Assembly: GCA_036936605.1 (NCBI GenBank)
Contig: JAUPFV010000001.1
Coordinates: 78,759,910 to 78,823,909 of the forward strand
Direction of reading: 5' to 3'
Length of the DNA: 64,000 nucleotides
Origin: Limnanthes douglasii subsp. nivea
Lineage: Eukaryota; Streptophyta; Magnoliopsida; Brassicales; Limnanthaceae
The notes under the pieces were generated by a model that had not been told where the DNA came from, did not search any database, and was given only the letters and a program-made list of their open reading frames with translations. A program made the position numbers and the translations under genes. Positions 34,893 to 49,080 of the stretch are shown here, one piece after another (position 1 is the stretch's first letter; each line of letters opens with the position of its first letter).

Positions 34893-37700
34893 CTAGTATT
34901 TACTAATTATGTTAGTGATACCTAAAGATAAACTCTTAAACGCCACTTAAATGGAATCGTATGAGAGGTTGAAACCAAATAAGTTAGAAATAATTTAAGA
35001 TAATTCCATATGTGTTCAACATTGGTCCAGATATAGTTTTATGGACATATTGTTGATTGGTCAAATATGAAATAAGCAACAAAGTGTGTTTAATGTAAAA
35101 TATTTTTGGGCATCTCATATAAAACAATAAATATGTATTTAGCATACATCATAATATTAAAAATATTCATAAATAAAATTATTTTGAAAAGTTATATATT
35201 TAGCCTAATCTGATAAATGTGTATGATGTGTAATTGAAAATCTCTACTATAATTTCAGAATATGAGAGAATCATTATTTAAATCCCACTGGCTTCCAGGT
35301 TCATGGTTGGTTGATTCTCTTACATGTTTATGGTTGGTTTATCATCCTCAATAAATCTTAGGTTTTAGTTCTCGCATAAAAGATGGTGAAAATTTATAAC
35401 AGTTTGTTGTTTAGAGTACTCTAACCAACTTTGTCGTATGTTCAACTGGTTCAATTTGTTTGAATGGTCAAGACTCAATCATTCGCGAATATGAGGCTCT
35501 AAAACTCTTTGGTATCTTTCTTAGTGACATCATGTTACAATATGATGAATATAAATCAAAAGTCATTACTAATATGAGAAAAACACAACTAGTTTCAACC
35601 CAGATGGTCAAAATCTTTTAACATACAACTATAACATATTTCAACCTAGTGGGTAAAATCATGTGACATTGCATCAAACTTTATTTTAACCTAAAATCCA
35701 ACCTACAATTGCAACGTACTGGACTTTGACCCTCATATGTCAAAGTCAAACTTAGCAAAAAAACCCAAAATTCTAGCCAACGAACTATGAATAAAAAAAA
35801 TCTCAAATCCATCTTAAAAACAACAAATCCAATTAAATTGTATATCAAACATTGATTAACAACTAGTGTAACCTAAAACGGACTTTAAACAACTAAATAT
35901 TTTTAGATAAATCATATATATTTAGTTAGTGTTCTTGTCACTAAACAGTGACAAATAAACATAATAAAGGATTTTATAGGTAAGGAACGATGTAAAGAAA
36001 AAAATCTTACATTTGATTTAAATGAAAGAAATTATCGAATTAAAATTGGAACCGATTTTTTTAAAAACATACTAGTTTTAGAGTTTTGAATTTTGATTTT
36101 TTAGAAAATAAAAAATAATGATGGATTTAACTAAATCATTTATATATCTTTTTATTTTTTGCTTGAGGACAAATTTGTATATACTTAATTGACGATTTTA
36201 ACAATTTCAAACCAAATTTAAAATAAAAAAATAACTATTTCTTCCATTAAATTTTTTATTTCCTCTCGGCTTAAATTTGTTATAAAACAATTAAATATAC
36301 AATTTTACATTTTAACTTTACACTTGACTTCAAAATTATTTTTTATTGTCACTCTTTATCAAGACTTTAAATATTACAAATATAGCATGAAACTCTCTTT
36401 ATTCATAAATTTTAAGAATTCAAACTCTTAAGAAACAATTAAAAAAATCTAAATCAAGCAAAAGCAACCAAATAATATGAGAAAATGTATATCAATTGTA
36501 AAAAAAAAACACAATGTTAACCTATCACGAAAGTTCACAAAAATTTAAGAGTTTGAGTAGCATAAAAAGAATTTGCTTTCTAATTTTAAATTTAAAATAA
36601 ACTATTTATATAGAGCTAAATTTATGTTAAAATTTTTTATAAATAAAATAAAATAGTGGAGTTTTGTTTAAGACTGAAAATAAAATAAATAGTAAGATAT
36701 GATATTTAAACAAATAAAAATCCTAAGATTTTAAATCGTAAAATATGATATTTAAACAAATAAAAATCTTAACCAAAATCTTACGTACTCAAAATTTAAT
36801 ATACATCCAAATTCAATAGAAATTAAAATCAGAAATAAACTAGGACAATAAATTTGATGAATAAAACCTAATTTGTAAAATTAGGTTTTCGAATTTCGAA
36901 ATTGTAATAAGATAAACTCAAGCATAAATAAAATAGATATCAAAATTAAATTGATTTTAGAATAAATTTTACATTAATGATTAATATAAATTTGATATTT
37001 ACAGAAATTATATCTATAAAAAAAGTTAGATGGTTTTGGAACATCATATTTCATGTCGAAACTAAAGAAGATGCATTAGAATAGGCATAATATGATTTTT
37101 AAATATAAATACAAAATACTTACAATAAAAAAGATTAAAAAAATGACTGACATAAACAGAAGATAGGTATACCTTATATTTATTAAAGCCACAAAATAAA
37201 ATATAACAGCATATATCTTCGATAATTTAAAATCATACTATAATTTAAAGTAATATAATATAGTAGGTTCATTGATATGGTACTTTCTTGAAGTCTAAAA
37301 GTAACATAACTAAATTGGTGAAGTTATTTCCTCCATGAGACCTTTTATTTCTTTTCTATTTCAAAAAATACATCATTTTGTTATTTCTTCCATAAACGAA
37401 ATATCTGATTTGTCTATTTTCTTAATTTTACACCAAACACCATATTTATATTCTTTACTTTCTTTTTCCAGCAACCACCCAAACACCAAATCTACCTTAA
37501 TTGTTTCCAGCAATTCGTCCAATAATTTATGTCCACCATTAATCCACCCATAAACCATAGCCACCATAAATCTGATATAAGTAGACAACCTTCAAGTTAA
37601 AATTATAATGAGCTCTTCTCTTCTAAGCCAAAAAGAAATCCCTAACCATCACTTGAAGTAGTCTCTCTAATACTAATCGTTATTGATTTGGATAATCGAG
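34893..37700. other. AT-rich spacer
   Basis: Long AT-rich interval with many poly-A/T runs and short local repeats (for example two near-identical stretches with GATATTTAAACAAATAAAAATC at about 36698-36770). No gene recognised. Confidence 0.5.
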
Positions 37701-37704
37701 TTAC

Positions 37705-38012
37705 ATGAGAAATGCATCTAATTTTAAGCCAATATCTCGTAAGTAGGTGTTTTTTAAAATTACATCTAATTCCGAGATGCTAGCTTAGAATTAGATCATT
37801 TTTTATTTTAAAAAAAACACATAATTTTGAGATTCTGGCTCAAAATTATATATGTTTTTTTAAAGCACATAATTTCGAGGTGATGGCTAGAAATTAGATG
37901 CATTCTCTCTCTCTAAAAAACACTTAATTCTGAGGTACTGGTTAGGAATTAGATGCATTTTTATATTAAAGATATAATTTTGAGATGATGTCTGAGAATT
38001 AGGTGTCTCTGA
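37705..38012. repeat. Degenerate tandem repeat with internal palindromes, about 62-66-bp units
   Basis: Five or so units each carry a CATAATT(T/C)(T/C)GAG(G/A)T block, a short middle, then (G/A)GAATTAGATGCAT. In each, AATTCTGAG..TTAGGAATTAG-like halves can pair. Units are separated by A/T runs of varying length. Confidence 0.6.
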
Positions 38013-39049
38013 ACTTAACCTGCAAAATCGAGATTTTTAAAAGTTTTGAAAATGGATTTACATGTTGAAATGATGTAAAACTAAAATAAAAGATTAAATT
38101 ACCTTATTGGTTGATTGGGTTATGTTATCTGGTGTTGAATCTTTTGTTTGGTTGTCTTCCTTTTCCATGTGCAATCTTTAAGAAATTTGAGTTTTTTCGT
38201 TTTTATGAGATAATTTTAGAAGTTAAATCATATATATTGGCTCTAATTTGTCTTAATTATGTGTTTGTTGGAATATGGGTTTCATAGTGGATACTGGCAT
38301 GAAATTATAAATTGGAAAGTAAATACAGGATAAAAAAGAAAAAAAATTGTTGAGTATTTTTTTGAAAATTTGAGATAAAAAATATATTTTATAGAAGAAA
38401 TAGTTTCACCCTAATTAAATTTGTCTATCTTATTTTTTTATTTAAATTAACATACTTTTATTAATTGAAGAAATATGGTCGAAGGAAAGTCTAACAAAAT
38501 AATAAATCCAAGTGACAATGAGCACAGATTCACCTAAATCAAAATAAAATCCAATTTGAGCCTTAAACCAAGCTTAATTCTAGAACCCTTATTCATTTTA
38601 ACCTCTTAGACGAACAGCTCGACGACCACCAAATCAGCAGCTCCAAACACCTAAATCAACTCCATTAAAACCTTCTGCTAATCGATGAGAGAGACCAGAA
38701 CCAAGAAAGAAGATAAATACCAAATCTAAGATCTCGGATAGGAAACTTCGAAACCGATTCCATCCACTCCATGAAATCCAAGCGACAAATTTTCAGGCAA
38801 CTTCTCATTGTGACCCTTTTAGCAACCAGAAGATTCTCCAATAACCACACCTTAAGACTCCTTTTGGCAGTCTACGGATTCTCCATAAACCTGCACATTA
38901 AAGGAATATTGATGACAATGTCAAGCAATGTTTGCTGTCTTGTTAGAACCGTAAGAAGACGTCCAGACACTCATCTTCATAAAATTCAGGTAAATAATAT
39001 TCGAAGCTAATATATCCCGGGTTCAAACTTTCCATGAAGGTTGGCCTTC

Positions 39050-42000
39050 AACTGGATATGAACTTAATTAATAGAAAAATCATTTTTCATCTTACACCTC
39101 AGGGTCCACTTCGCAAGCTAGTCGGTTGCTTGATTCTGAACTCTTGAGATGTGTGAAATGGTTATTGAAGGCTTAATTAGTCTTCTAAAGCACTGTAATA
39201 TGCCTTTTAGCGAATCCGGGTATTTAACATAAGCTAAGAGGTTTACCAGTATAAGATAATTCGATTCGATTTCTAGATTATTCCAGCTTTTATTATTGCA
39301 GAGAAGAAGACCATCCAGAAGTGGCGGCGATTCTGCCATAATGGGACCCAACTTTCCATAAAAGTTAGTTGTTGCTGTTAAAATTTCACCATTATGAATC
39401 CTTACAATAAATCCACCATCTTACTCTCCATTTTTTTGACAGGATCCATCAGCGTCAATTTGAAGAAGTCAGAAGTAGAAGTTTTCCATCTCAAGTAAAT
39501 ATGATTTTCCTTCTCCTTGATATAGTTAATACAGCTCAGCATTCTCGTAATTTTAGTGTCTCTTCTTCAATGCTTAGGCTCGAAACTGTAAGCTTGATCA
39601 AGGCAATATATAACATGATTTATATAAATAATAATACACTTCACATTATTAACCTTGTTATTAAATTTAGATAAGTTTCTTTCTTTCCAAAAAGACCAGA
39701 GAATTAAAGAAGGAATAATCGTTCGGATATGCACATCGTGATCAGTAGACCAAAACCATACTCTGATCATGTGGGCAATAGTCATGAACATATCAATCTT
39801 ATTTAAACAAAACAGAATAATAGCTTCAAATTCCCCAAGCAAAATCACAATTTATGAATATGTGTCTAGGATTTTCAATATTATAGCAAAATTGACATTT
39901 GGATACTAACACTAATTTCTTTTTCTTTTTGTAAATTTGTATCAACATAGATAAAAAAATCAACAGCTTCCAAACAAGGAAGGAGCACTTACAGGGGTTG
40001 ATCCAATTCCAAATTTTGCCATAGAGATTGGACCTGATATTTTTAGTTCTCACAAAATTCCTGGTATTCTTTATGTCAAAATTTTGTTTATTCATCCAAA
40101 GAATAATGTCGTCCTTGTTATTATCAACATGGGTTTTTGAATTTTATTTATAGTATCCTTAGAAAGAAAACCATTAAGACAATCAGTGTCCCAAGAGTTT
40201 TATTTCCAAAAATCTTTAACCTCCATACGCCTAAACCAAGCATTATTATCACTATCATTCAGAACTATAAAATGAGGGTTGTCATACCATTTTCAACCCA
40301 ACAATCAATCTCACCCTTACCAACCAGTCACTTTATATTAGGTTGAGCATTCTGTTTTATCTTAGCTAACCTTTTTCAAGTATGAAAGTCAACCATAATA
40401 TCAAAGACTTGAAGAGGGTGCATATTCTTACAGTAAGTATTATGCATCAGATTTTCCCACAAGATCTTATTAGACATGTAATTAAACCAAAATTTACAAG
40501 CAAATGTATCTTGTAAATCAAAAAAGTTACGAATGTGCAGACCTCCCTCATTGAAAGGCTTGCACAAAGCCTCCCAAGTTGTCCAGTGAATTATTCTTTC
40601 ATTAGTAGATTAACCGCGCATAAATTTATTTAACATCTTTTCAATTCTTTTGATGACTCCAACAAGTAGGGAGTGGATCCAATAGGTGGGAATGGGCATG
40701 AGGACAGAATTGGTCAGCACCAGCTTACCACCAAAAGATAAGTTCCTAATTTCCCAGTCCATAAATTTGGTATTAATCTTGTTGATGAGAATGATGTAAT
40801 TGCTTATTATGCTTTATTGTTTATGGTAATTCCTAGATACTCTGTATGAAGAGAACTAGCACTAAACCTTGTAATATTAGAGTAGTAGAAACTCTTGTGT
40901 TGCTCACCCTAGTAGAAATTATGATTTTGGTCTTGTCATTATTAATAACTTGACCTGATAAATTTTGGTAAGTCTAAAGTATAAAAACCAAGCTTATTAA
41001 GAGTAGTTACCATATTATTAGCAAAAATAAGAATGTCATCCGCAAATACTAAGCAAGGAATTAGCATTTTACTTCTAGAAGAGAACTGGATATTTTTATT
41101 GTCATTAAACAACTTATATACACATCGAATTAGGACCTATTCAGCAAGAATGAAAAGACTGGGGTACAAATGATCCCTATGTTTTAAATCCCTTTTAGTA
41201 TTGATTTTTTTTATAAAATTTACCATTAATGAGTAAAGAAACATAGAGAGCGCTAATCAGATTATGAATTAGATTGATAAAAACAGGAGAGAATCTAAAG
41301 CAATCTAGAACTTTAGTTATGAAATAATGAGATAGCCTATCAAAATACTTACTCATATCAACCTGAATAATTAAGTTACTAGTTTTATTTATTTTGTTTA
41401 AATCAAAGATTAACTCTTTAACTATAAATATATTGTCGCGAATTAATGTATTAGGAAAAAATTCTCCTTGGACCTTAGTAATAATCTTAGGGAGAATCTT
41501 ATTTAGTATATTATTAAAGTATTTTAGATATTATTCTGTTAAGCAGACTACATAAACCAATTGGCCTATAGTCCTTCCAATTAGTAGGGTTAGAAGACTT
41601 AGGATCATGCATAACCCCGTAGCCATCATACCTTTAGGGATTTTCTTACCCTGCATAAAGATTGATATAACAATGCAGAGGTCCTCCTTAATAATACACC
41701 AATAAGTTTTGTAAAAACATGCATTCAACGCATCCATCTCTGTAACACTTGGTAAATTTAGATTAGTGATAATATAATAAATCGCATCCTCTTTAGGGTT
41801 TACCATTAGATAAACATTGTCCTCATTAAATTACTAACAAAAGGATATTATCAAATATTGGGCTAATCAATTGAAGATCCTCTTCTTCCTTGTTAGTTTA
41901 AGGCATCTCAGTAGAATTTCTTTGAAGTAGCTAGCAGCTGAGTTACCAATCTGATCTTTGTCAGTGATCCAGATGTCATCCTCCTTGATATTGTTAATAT

Positions 42001-43099
42001 TAATTATCCTTCTTTTTCTCTTCACATAATTATGATAGACCTAAGTGTTTTTGTCCCCCTCCTTAAGCCACGCAGTATAGCATTTTTGAAAATAGTATGA
42101 TTACTTCATCTTAAGAGCTAATAATAGATCAACATTAGCTTTAGATAAGTTCTTATAGACTCAATGTTATTGCTTTCAATAAGATTTATCTCTTTGTTTT
42201 TAAAATTGATTTCACCTTCTTTAACTTTATGAAAAATGTTTCCAAACTTGTTTTTATCCCATTCTTTTAAAATCCTTTTCAATCTATTTTACTTTTTCCA
42301 AAAAACAAAAAGAGGAAAATCTTGTAATTCTTTGTTCCAAATTTTTTCAACAACAAAAAAAAATCTAGATTTAAAATCCACACATCAAGAAATTTTAAAA
42401 AAAATTAAAAAATTTAAATTTTCTTTACTAATAGTGATGCATAGAGGGCTATGATCAGAACATATCCTAGCCATGTGCATCACTTTAGTCTCAGAATAAG
42501 TGTTAGACCATGCAGAGTTATGTAATACTCTATCTAATCTTTTTTATTTAGCATTTTTGTTCCAAGTGAACTTGAAACCATAGCAGCCATCATCCTCTAA
42601 GTTACAATCGCGAATCATATCATTAAAATCATTAGAGTTGTCCATGGAGTAGGTAATACATCATATTTGTTCATTAGGAGAAGTAATAACATTGTAATCT
42701 TTCATTAGGATCCAGTCCCTGTTAGAAGTAGATGATGAAATGTCTCTCAAAGCATAGATTGAACCTGCCCAACATTTGACACTTTGCGTAGATAACAGTT
42801 AATAAGAAGCAATAATTATCATTAATCATAGTCACTTCAGAATAAAGTAATTGAGGATGATTAATTAAAACATTGATCATAAAATCTTTTTTAAAGAAAA
42901 TCCAAACTTTGTTAGAACAGTTAGAAGTGAAGCAATCCATACTAATTTTTTTAGTTGTATTCATCACGTTATCCTCATTTATTAAAGGCTCTTGAATTGC
43001 TACTATATTTATATGCTCCTTATAGGTAATAGATTTGAGTCTTCTTGTTGTAGACATGTTTTTATTTCCTCTAACATTCCAATTCGGGATATTTATCAT
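39050..43099 (-). pseudogene. LINE ORF2 remnant (endonuclease, RT, zinc finger, RNase H)
   Basis: Endonuclease: NWNVRGNKNMSTTRRLKS and AIQEPLI at 43099-43000. RT: DMSKYFDRLSHYFITKVL near 41370, PSLFILAE near 41150 with a stop after it, and catalytic FADDILIFAN near 41040. 40567-40376 reads CKPFNEGGLHIRNFFDLQD, the usual post-RT block. Zinc-knuckle tail: KCSFLVWKLL and CQFCYN..RHIFINC at 40095-39830. RNase H linker: SLILWSFWKERN near 39700. Many stops and shifts. Confidence 0.75.
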
Positions 43100-44460
43100 C
43101 TTGAATTGGATTTATTTTTCATGTTTTTCCTTGAATACATCAGAGATTTAATAGTTGGATTTTTAAATTTTTTCACACCTCTTGCAGTTTTGAGCTTCCT
43201 CTTGAGCAGCTTGTCAAACTCAGTGTTGGATTCTTTGATCTTGTTATCATGAGTAACAGGTAAGCTTCCAGATCCTTCTTTGTTTGGAGTATTCACTTCT
43301 GAAATCAGGTGTTCATATTCTAGGTTATATCCTTTTCGAGAGATTGAATTGCGTCGATTATCTATTCATCTTTAGGAGTACTATCTTCTCTATTATGTGT
43401 AATATTTTTTTCATTTCTGTTGCTGATTGAACTATCCTCTTTTTTTCTAATCAAGATGTTGTTTTGTGATTCTTTAAGAACTCTGTTAAGGTCTGCAATA
43501 ATAGATTTCAGGGTTTTCTTTTCCTCTTTGGTAGTATTCCCATAACCGTTCTTTTCTGTTCCCTTGATTGATATGAATTCTTCGCCTTTTTTTGAACATT
43601 TTCCTTAAACATTTTGTAGTTGTTATCATCATGGCCAATGTGATAATAATTAAAATAATAATTTGGTAGTACTTATACCTAATTTGTATCCAGCAGCCTT
43701 GATTTTCCTCAAATCCGACCCAGACCTTATTCTGTATCTTTTGAGTTAAATTTATCTCAACCCATGCTATACATGAATTATGAAATGTTATATTCTTTTA
43801 AGGTATTTTAATTTGAAGAGGACTACCTATGAATTCAACGATTGATGAGATATTTTGTTCATCAAACAAATATCATGGAATCATTTCTAATCTAAACCAG
43901 ACAGGACAGATAAGGCATTCCACTTTAGTATTAAATTTTGGCGTCCATTTGATGAGCCTTATCACAGATTATCCCATGTACCATACATTCATTCACCAAA
44001 CTTTACACATATCCTCTTTAGATTCAAATTCTAAAATAAGATACCTAGAAATCTCAAATCGAAATACTACATTCCATATTGAGTTTCAATCTTTGTATAA
44101 AGTCATTAAGTGTGTGCTTTGTTAGGAGTCTTTTATTAAATTTGCCTATTATGGTGTATTTCCCTTTCCCAATTCAACCAGTCTAGAACATTTTTATAAA
44201 ATTGGATGGAGATATAATCTCCTTTGTGCTTCACAAACTCAGGCTTAAAGTCTAGATCTTTCGTGCGACTGTTAACTGTATCAGCATAAGATTTACCTTT
44301 GTTCAGATAATTTAGACAATTATCTTCCTTAGTAACCTCTTCTAATGATCTTCATTTTTCTTGCAGCTTGTTGACAAATGATTGAAGACTTGAGAATTTT
44401 TCTATTTCGATGCTACCAACCTGCAATGCTAAACACATAGACCAAGAATTAATCAAGGGA
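43100..44460 (-). pseudogene. LINE ORF1 remnant with degraded zinc knuckle
   Basis: The readable C-terminal part is 43296-43100 (Lys/Ser/Asn-rich). Upstream, near 43615-43660, the minus strand reads YYHIGHDDNN with Tyr where a CxxC..GH..C knuckle would have Cys, consistent with G-to-A changes in TGT codons. Frames are broken throughout. Confidence 0.5.
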
Positions 44461-45712
44461 GGAGCCACAAAGAAGAAACACCAAACTCTACTGAAAGAAA
44501 TACTTTAAATTCTCAGAAAGAGCGATAAGAGAAGAACATGATTGATAAAATTTGTAACTAAACAAGAATTATTCATTGAAACAATTGAAATCTAATGAGA
44601 AAAGTTCTCAAGATTTCATTTCTTGGAGACTCTTCTGGTTTACTTTAAACTTTTAATCCTCAATCATACAATTTTAAAAATATATTTTGTCTATCTTATT
44701 TGTTAATAGAAAAACGTTATATTAGTTAATTAAAATTAGAAGTATACGTGGTTTTAAATTTGACCAAAAAATTATTTCGTCATATCTTATATTTTAGTTT
44801 TAAAAATATGTTTTCTGTATTTTAAGTGTTCTTTTAGTATATTAATACAAAATTAATATCATTTATTGTTTTTTATCGATTATGTTTAATTTTTTCGCCT
44901 TCTATAAAAATGAGAAACAGCCATTACATTCCTTAATATTTATATAGTATTTTAAAATGACACATAAAATGAAACGAAATAAATATATATCATTAGGCTT
45001 ATAGTTAGGTATGTCTAAAATCTAGTCTTTAATTAGTTTTAAAACAAACAAATCAACTTGGAATACATGGTAATTTGTAATAGAAGTTAACGAATTATAA
45101 TTAGAAGACATGACTTAAATGTTTAAAGAATAATTTGTGAAAGTATGGTGAAATTTTGGGCTATGTATGCTTTGAACATGAGTCTTGAACTTCAGTTTTA
45201 TTTTTTAAATCTTTGTTAAAGGGCACAAACTTACCATATTTAGGAAGCTATATACTTGATATTAGAGTAATGTTAAATGTTATTTAATACGAGTTACTCA
45301 ATTTAGGTATAGTTTTATATTCGTGTTTAAAGTTGAACAAATTTTGTATTAAGATTTCATTTAAATATATTAACATAAGTGATGAGTAATGTGACGACGA
45401 ACATTATATTGACATATAATCTAAATGTATCTTATCATTCAAGTAACACTCAACAACATATCAAAATGGTTGTAATACTTATTTAATTATGTAACAATTT
45501 TCATCGGTACTAACTATAACCTGAATGATCTTATAATATAACATAGAAGCTGATACGACACTAGCATTGGACATTAAGTTAGTTCATAAATAAAACTTAA
45601 TGGTTAAGGATCAAGGTGGGCTAATTTGGTCATGGACCCATAAATTATTTTTGTATAATGAGCTCAACTAAAGCAATGAGAACTCATCGTCCAAAATACG
45701 TTTTTTTATAAT
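44461..45712. other. AT-rich spacer
   Basis: No gene or repeat recognised; the last bases are the left copy of the solo-LTR target duplication. Confidence 0.5.
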
Positions 45713-45717
45713 AAAGT

Positions 45718-46154
45718 TGATGAGTCTGAATTCAGCATGCTCCCCGGACACTGACAGATCAGTCCAAGGCCTCCGGACCGGACAGATCGGAGAGATCACA
45801 TGGACCGAACAGATCACTTTGAACACTATGACCATAGGACTGTTCGAACTATGACAAAAGTACTAAAAAACCTAAACACTTCTTGACTAAGCTACTTGCT
45901 CTCCTACTTAGAGCTCATGGTTCTTTGAACATGACCCGGGTCCATTAAACATGACCCGAAAGCCCATAAGGGCCCAAACATCAGTGTATAAATACTCAAC
46001 CACCTGCATTAACTAGAGGTAATGAAAATTAACTGCTACCAAGCTGCTTAATTATCTCTCTACTCTCTACTCTAAAATACTTAACACCCACATACTTCCT
46101 TAAAACACCAACTGAAATTACTAGCCTACCCTCAGGCGATTATTATCCACACCA
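45718..46154 (+). mobile_element. Solo LTR (Gypsy-like)
   Basis: 437 bp starting TGATGAGTCTGAATTC and ending TTATCCACACCA, flanked by perfect 5-bp repeats AAAGT (45713-45717 and 46155-46159). It is more GC-rich than its surroundings, has a TATA-like TATAAATACTC at about 45990 and a CTCTCTACTCTC stretch after it, as in plant LTRs. No second LTR or internal region is present, so it is the product of LTR-LTR recombination. It is not similar to the Gypsy LTRs at 24.7 and 34.5 kb. Confidence 0.85.
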
Positions 46155-46159
46155 AAAGT

Positions 46160-47373
46160 GACTTCATTAAAAAAATGAAGACATGTTTCTTGAAGAATAT
46201 ATTATTTTTAATTAAAAGTTTCATTGTATAAATATAACATAGATTTATACTTTTGTTATAATTGGTATGATTCAAGTTTTTAATATATTTTGAAATATAT
46301 GAAATATGTAATACATAATTTAAAATTAATTTAAAATCAATTTTAAAAAAAAAATATTTAATATATAATAAATAAGGTTACAATATTAGGGGCAATCTCT
46401 AAAGCACAAAAATACAATTGAAAATGGTACAACAAATACAACGGATGATATGAAACTACCAGAATATATAATGAATACATAGATTATATCATAATTACAT
46501 GTAACTACAAAGAAAATGAAATACTAAGAATAAATCAAAGATCTTGATTGACCTTGTTTCAAATACCTTATTTTCACAGACCAACAATTTATACATCCCG
46601 GGATCCCAAATATCAATTCTAGATATAACATAATACATCTGAAACCAAATATTGCTGAGAATAATGAGCTAAAAATCCAATAAACTATGTGTTGTTCCAT
46701 ATCAGGAACCAACCCCTCAATAATCATTTAGTTGAAAAACAAAGTGCAAACCTCAAACTGATCAAGCTCGCAAATGTTGTGTAAGACACTATAGTAGACT
46801 TTGCGCCTAGACTACAACCCAACACCTCCATACGTGAGATGACAAATAATAGATCTCTACTCTTTCTTAATGCACAAGATGACAAAAAAATCTAACTTAA
46901 TGAGGCTACTAAGAAAATAGAGACGAAAGGAAACGATGCAAAACTTTCTTCGGCAAGACGGAATAAAAAAGTTGAAGGACAGTACTCTTCAATCACCATT
47001 CGACGTAGAGTACCCCTTGTGAACGATAGAAAACGGAGCTCCAATTTTATTCGACACGGGAAAGGATAACCTCAGTGCCTCACCATTAAACTATAAAAAT
47101 AAAAGTAAAAGTAATAAAAAATTGAAATAGCGATGCTCTATAAGATTAGAGAACGAGAGAGCACGGCTCTAAGAACCAATATTTTTTAAACAAAAAATAA
47201 AATAAAACATATTTAGGTAGCATAAAATGTAATGTGGTACGTGATGCAGTTATTTTGATCAAACCCTCACTAGACGACTTATTGAATAATCCAACCATTG
47301 ACAATTAAAAATATCGGAATCAAGATTAGTCCATTGATTATATGATAATAAAATAGAGTTTATATTTAGTCTA

Positions 47374-47407
<34 letters not shown>

Positions 47408-47870
47408 CCATGTAATATATTACATGTATAAATAATTTCTATTATATAATTAAATCTTTATTAATAAAACTATCTCATGATATATGAGGAGATAATTTTG
47501 TTCATTCTAACAAAGTATATATAAGTAAGTTATGAACTATTTCATTTTTCTTTTCTTCATTCTTATCATTTCTTATTTTTTTATTCATTCAGATTCAATT
47601 ACCAGTAAATCTACACGAATATAGGCAGGGCTTGGTTGCGTAAATACAAACCCCAAGAATATATTGATACAAAAACACCAAAACTATTTTCGACATACAA
47701 GAGAATTTAGATGTGCATTGATTTGTTTTAAATTTTTTAAACCAAACATAAAAATTAATTAAAACAAAAAATAATATAGCCAGCACAAAGATAATTTTAA
47801 ATCACCTACCATTTTTTGTGATAGAGCATTGATATTCAATATCAATCACACGATAATTTAGTGTTGTATA
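46160..47870. other. Spacer with (TA)n tract
   Basis: AT-rich with a (TA)n run at 47378-47404. The 46.8-47.1 kb part is less AT-rich and may be an old element fragment, but no ORF or repeat boundary is visible. Confidence 0.4.
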
Positions 47871-49080
47871 AAAATATTAAATAAAACATTTAACTTCAAT
47901 TTATAACAATAAATATAACATTTTAAAAACAAAATCAATATATCTATACATTGGATTTAAATTTAACTATAGAAAACAAATTGAACTCGTGAATGCTATG
48001 ATGTTCATTGTTAAAAATAGAAATAATTTATAATACAAAAAATATCAAATTTAAACAAAAATTCTATATAGAGTTAAGGTATTTCTCATCACTATCATTC
48101 ATAACCAATTTTGCATCAACAGAGTTTAGATCAATTTAAACTTTAATTATGCAGTGATTGAGAATGTGTAGAATTTAATTTCACATCAATAGGAAAAAAA
48201 TTTAGATTAAAATAATTACTCGTGATTTCTTGTCACTGTTGAGTTTTTTGTGGCGGAGTGAATGAAGTAAGTTATAATGATCCTGCGGTTGGGAAAAAAT
48301 ATATTAGACGCGCTCGACGATATCAAAGACCTATTTCACATCAATAGGTTTTAGACCGAATTACAATATTATTCTATACCTATTAAGAATGTTAACTTTT
48401 TAATTCTATATATGGTTGAGAAGATTATGACTCTCGCTTTCAATGATAAAATAAAATATAAAAATAAAATTTCTACACAAAGTAGTCCTATTTCTCGTGA
48501 CAGTCGTCGAAGTTATCAAATACCTATTTTACATCAATATATTTTACATCAAAGTAAATTATAATTAGTTATTGATCTATAATTTTTAAAATTTTATTTA
48601 CATATATAGTTACAAAGATCTACCAGCCTAGTTTCCAATAAAAAATCATACTAAAATAAAAAAAAAATTAGAGAATGTTATCGTATTTCTCATACGAGTC
48701 TTCGGAAATGTCAAAACATTATTTTGTATTAACAGATTTAATATCAAATTAAAATTTAATTTTGTCATGCTTTAGAATTTTTAAAATTTAATTTCGTATA
48801 CGATTGACTACGAGTCTAACTTGTAACAAAAAAAATATAATATTAAAATCAAATTTATAGACAAAGTTATTGTGTTTTTTGTAACAAATATCAAAATTAT
48901 AAAAAAAACTTATTATGTGTCAACAAATATGATTATGCATTTATTTAGAATGTTTAAAATTTAACTTCATATATAATTTTGAATATCTACAAGTCTAGTT
49001 TCGAATACAAAAAATATGGACTAGGTTATATCAATACTATTTTTTGTTGGAACAAGACCTCTATTAAAATATCTTTAAAA
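47870..49080. repeat. Degenerate satellite-like array, about 180-bp monomers
   Basis: Recurring blocks: ACAAAGTTATTGTATTTCTCGT, then TCAAA..CTATTTT, CATCAA..ATTTTA, TTTTTAAAATTTAATTT and AGTCTAGTTTCGAATA. The last recurs near 48627, 48810 and 48990 and the TATTTCTC block near 48490, 48688 and 48870, giving spacing of about 180-200 bp. Units near 48.1-48.3 kb are more irregular. The same monomer reappears at 50310-50357 plus 50930-51060 and again from 51826. Confidence 0.6.

Larger units (their letters stand above)
39000..44460 (-). mobile_element. Old LINE (L1-like clade) with RNase H, extensively decayed
   Basis: Minus-strand order: ORF1 remnant (44460-43100), endonuclease (43099 to about 42450), RT (about 42000-40600), zinc-knuckle tail (40095-39826), RNase H (39848 to about 39050). 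The protein phrases parallel those of the LINE at 57.8-64 kb, so both belong to related families. Ends could not be set: no clear poly(A) on the 39.0-kb side and no target duplication was found. Confidence 0.8.

Noticed and set aside
24655..34897. Target duplication for the Gypsy element
   Set aside because: AGATT at the left and CTAGT at the right do not match.
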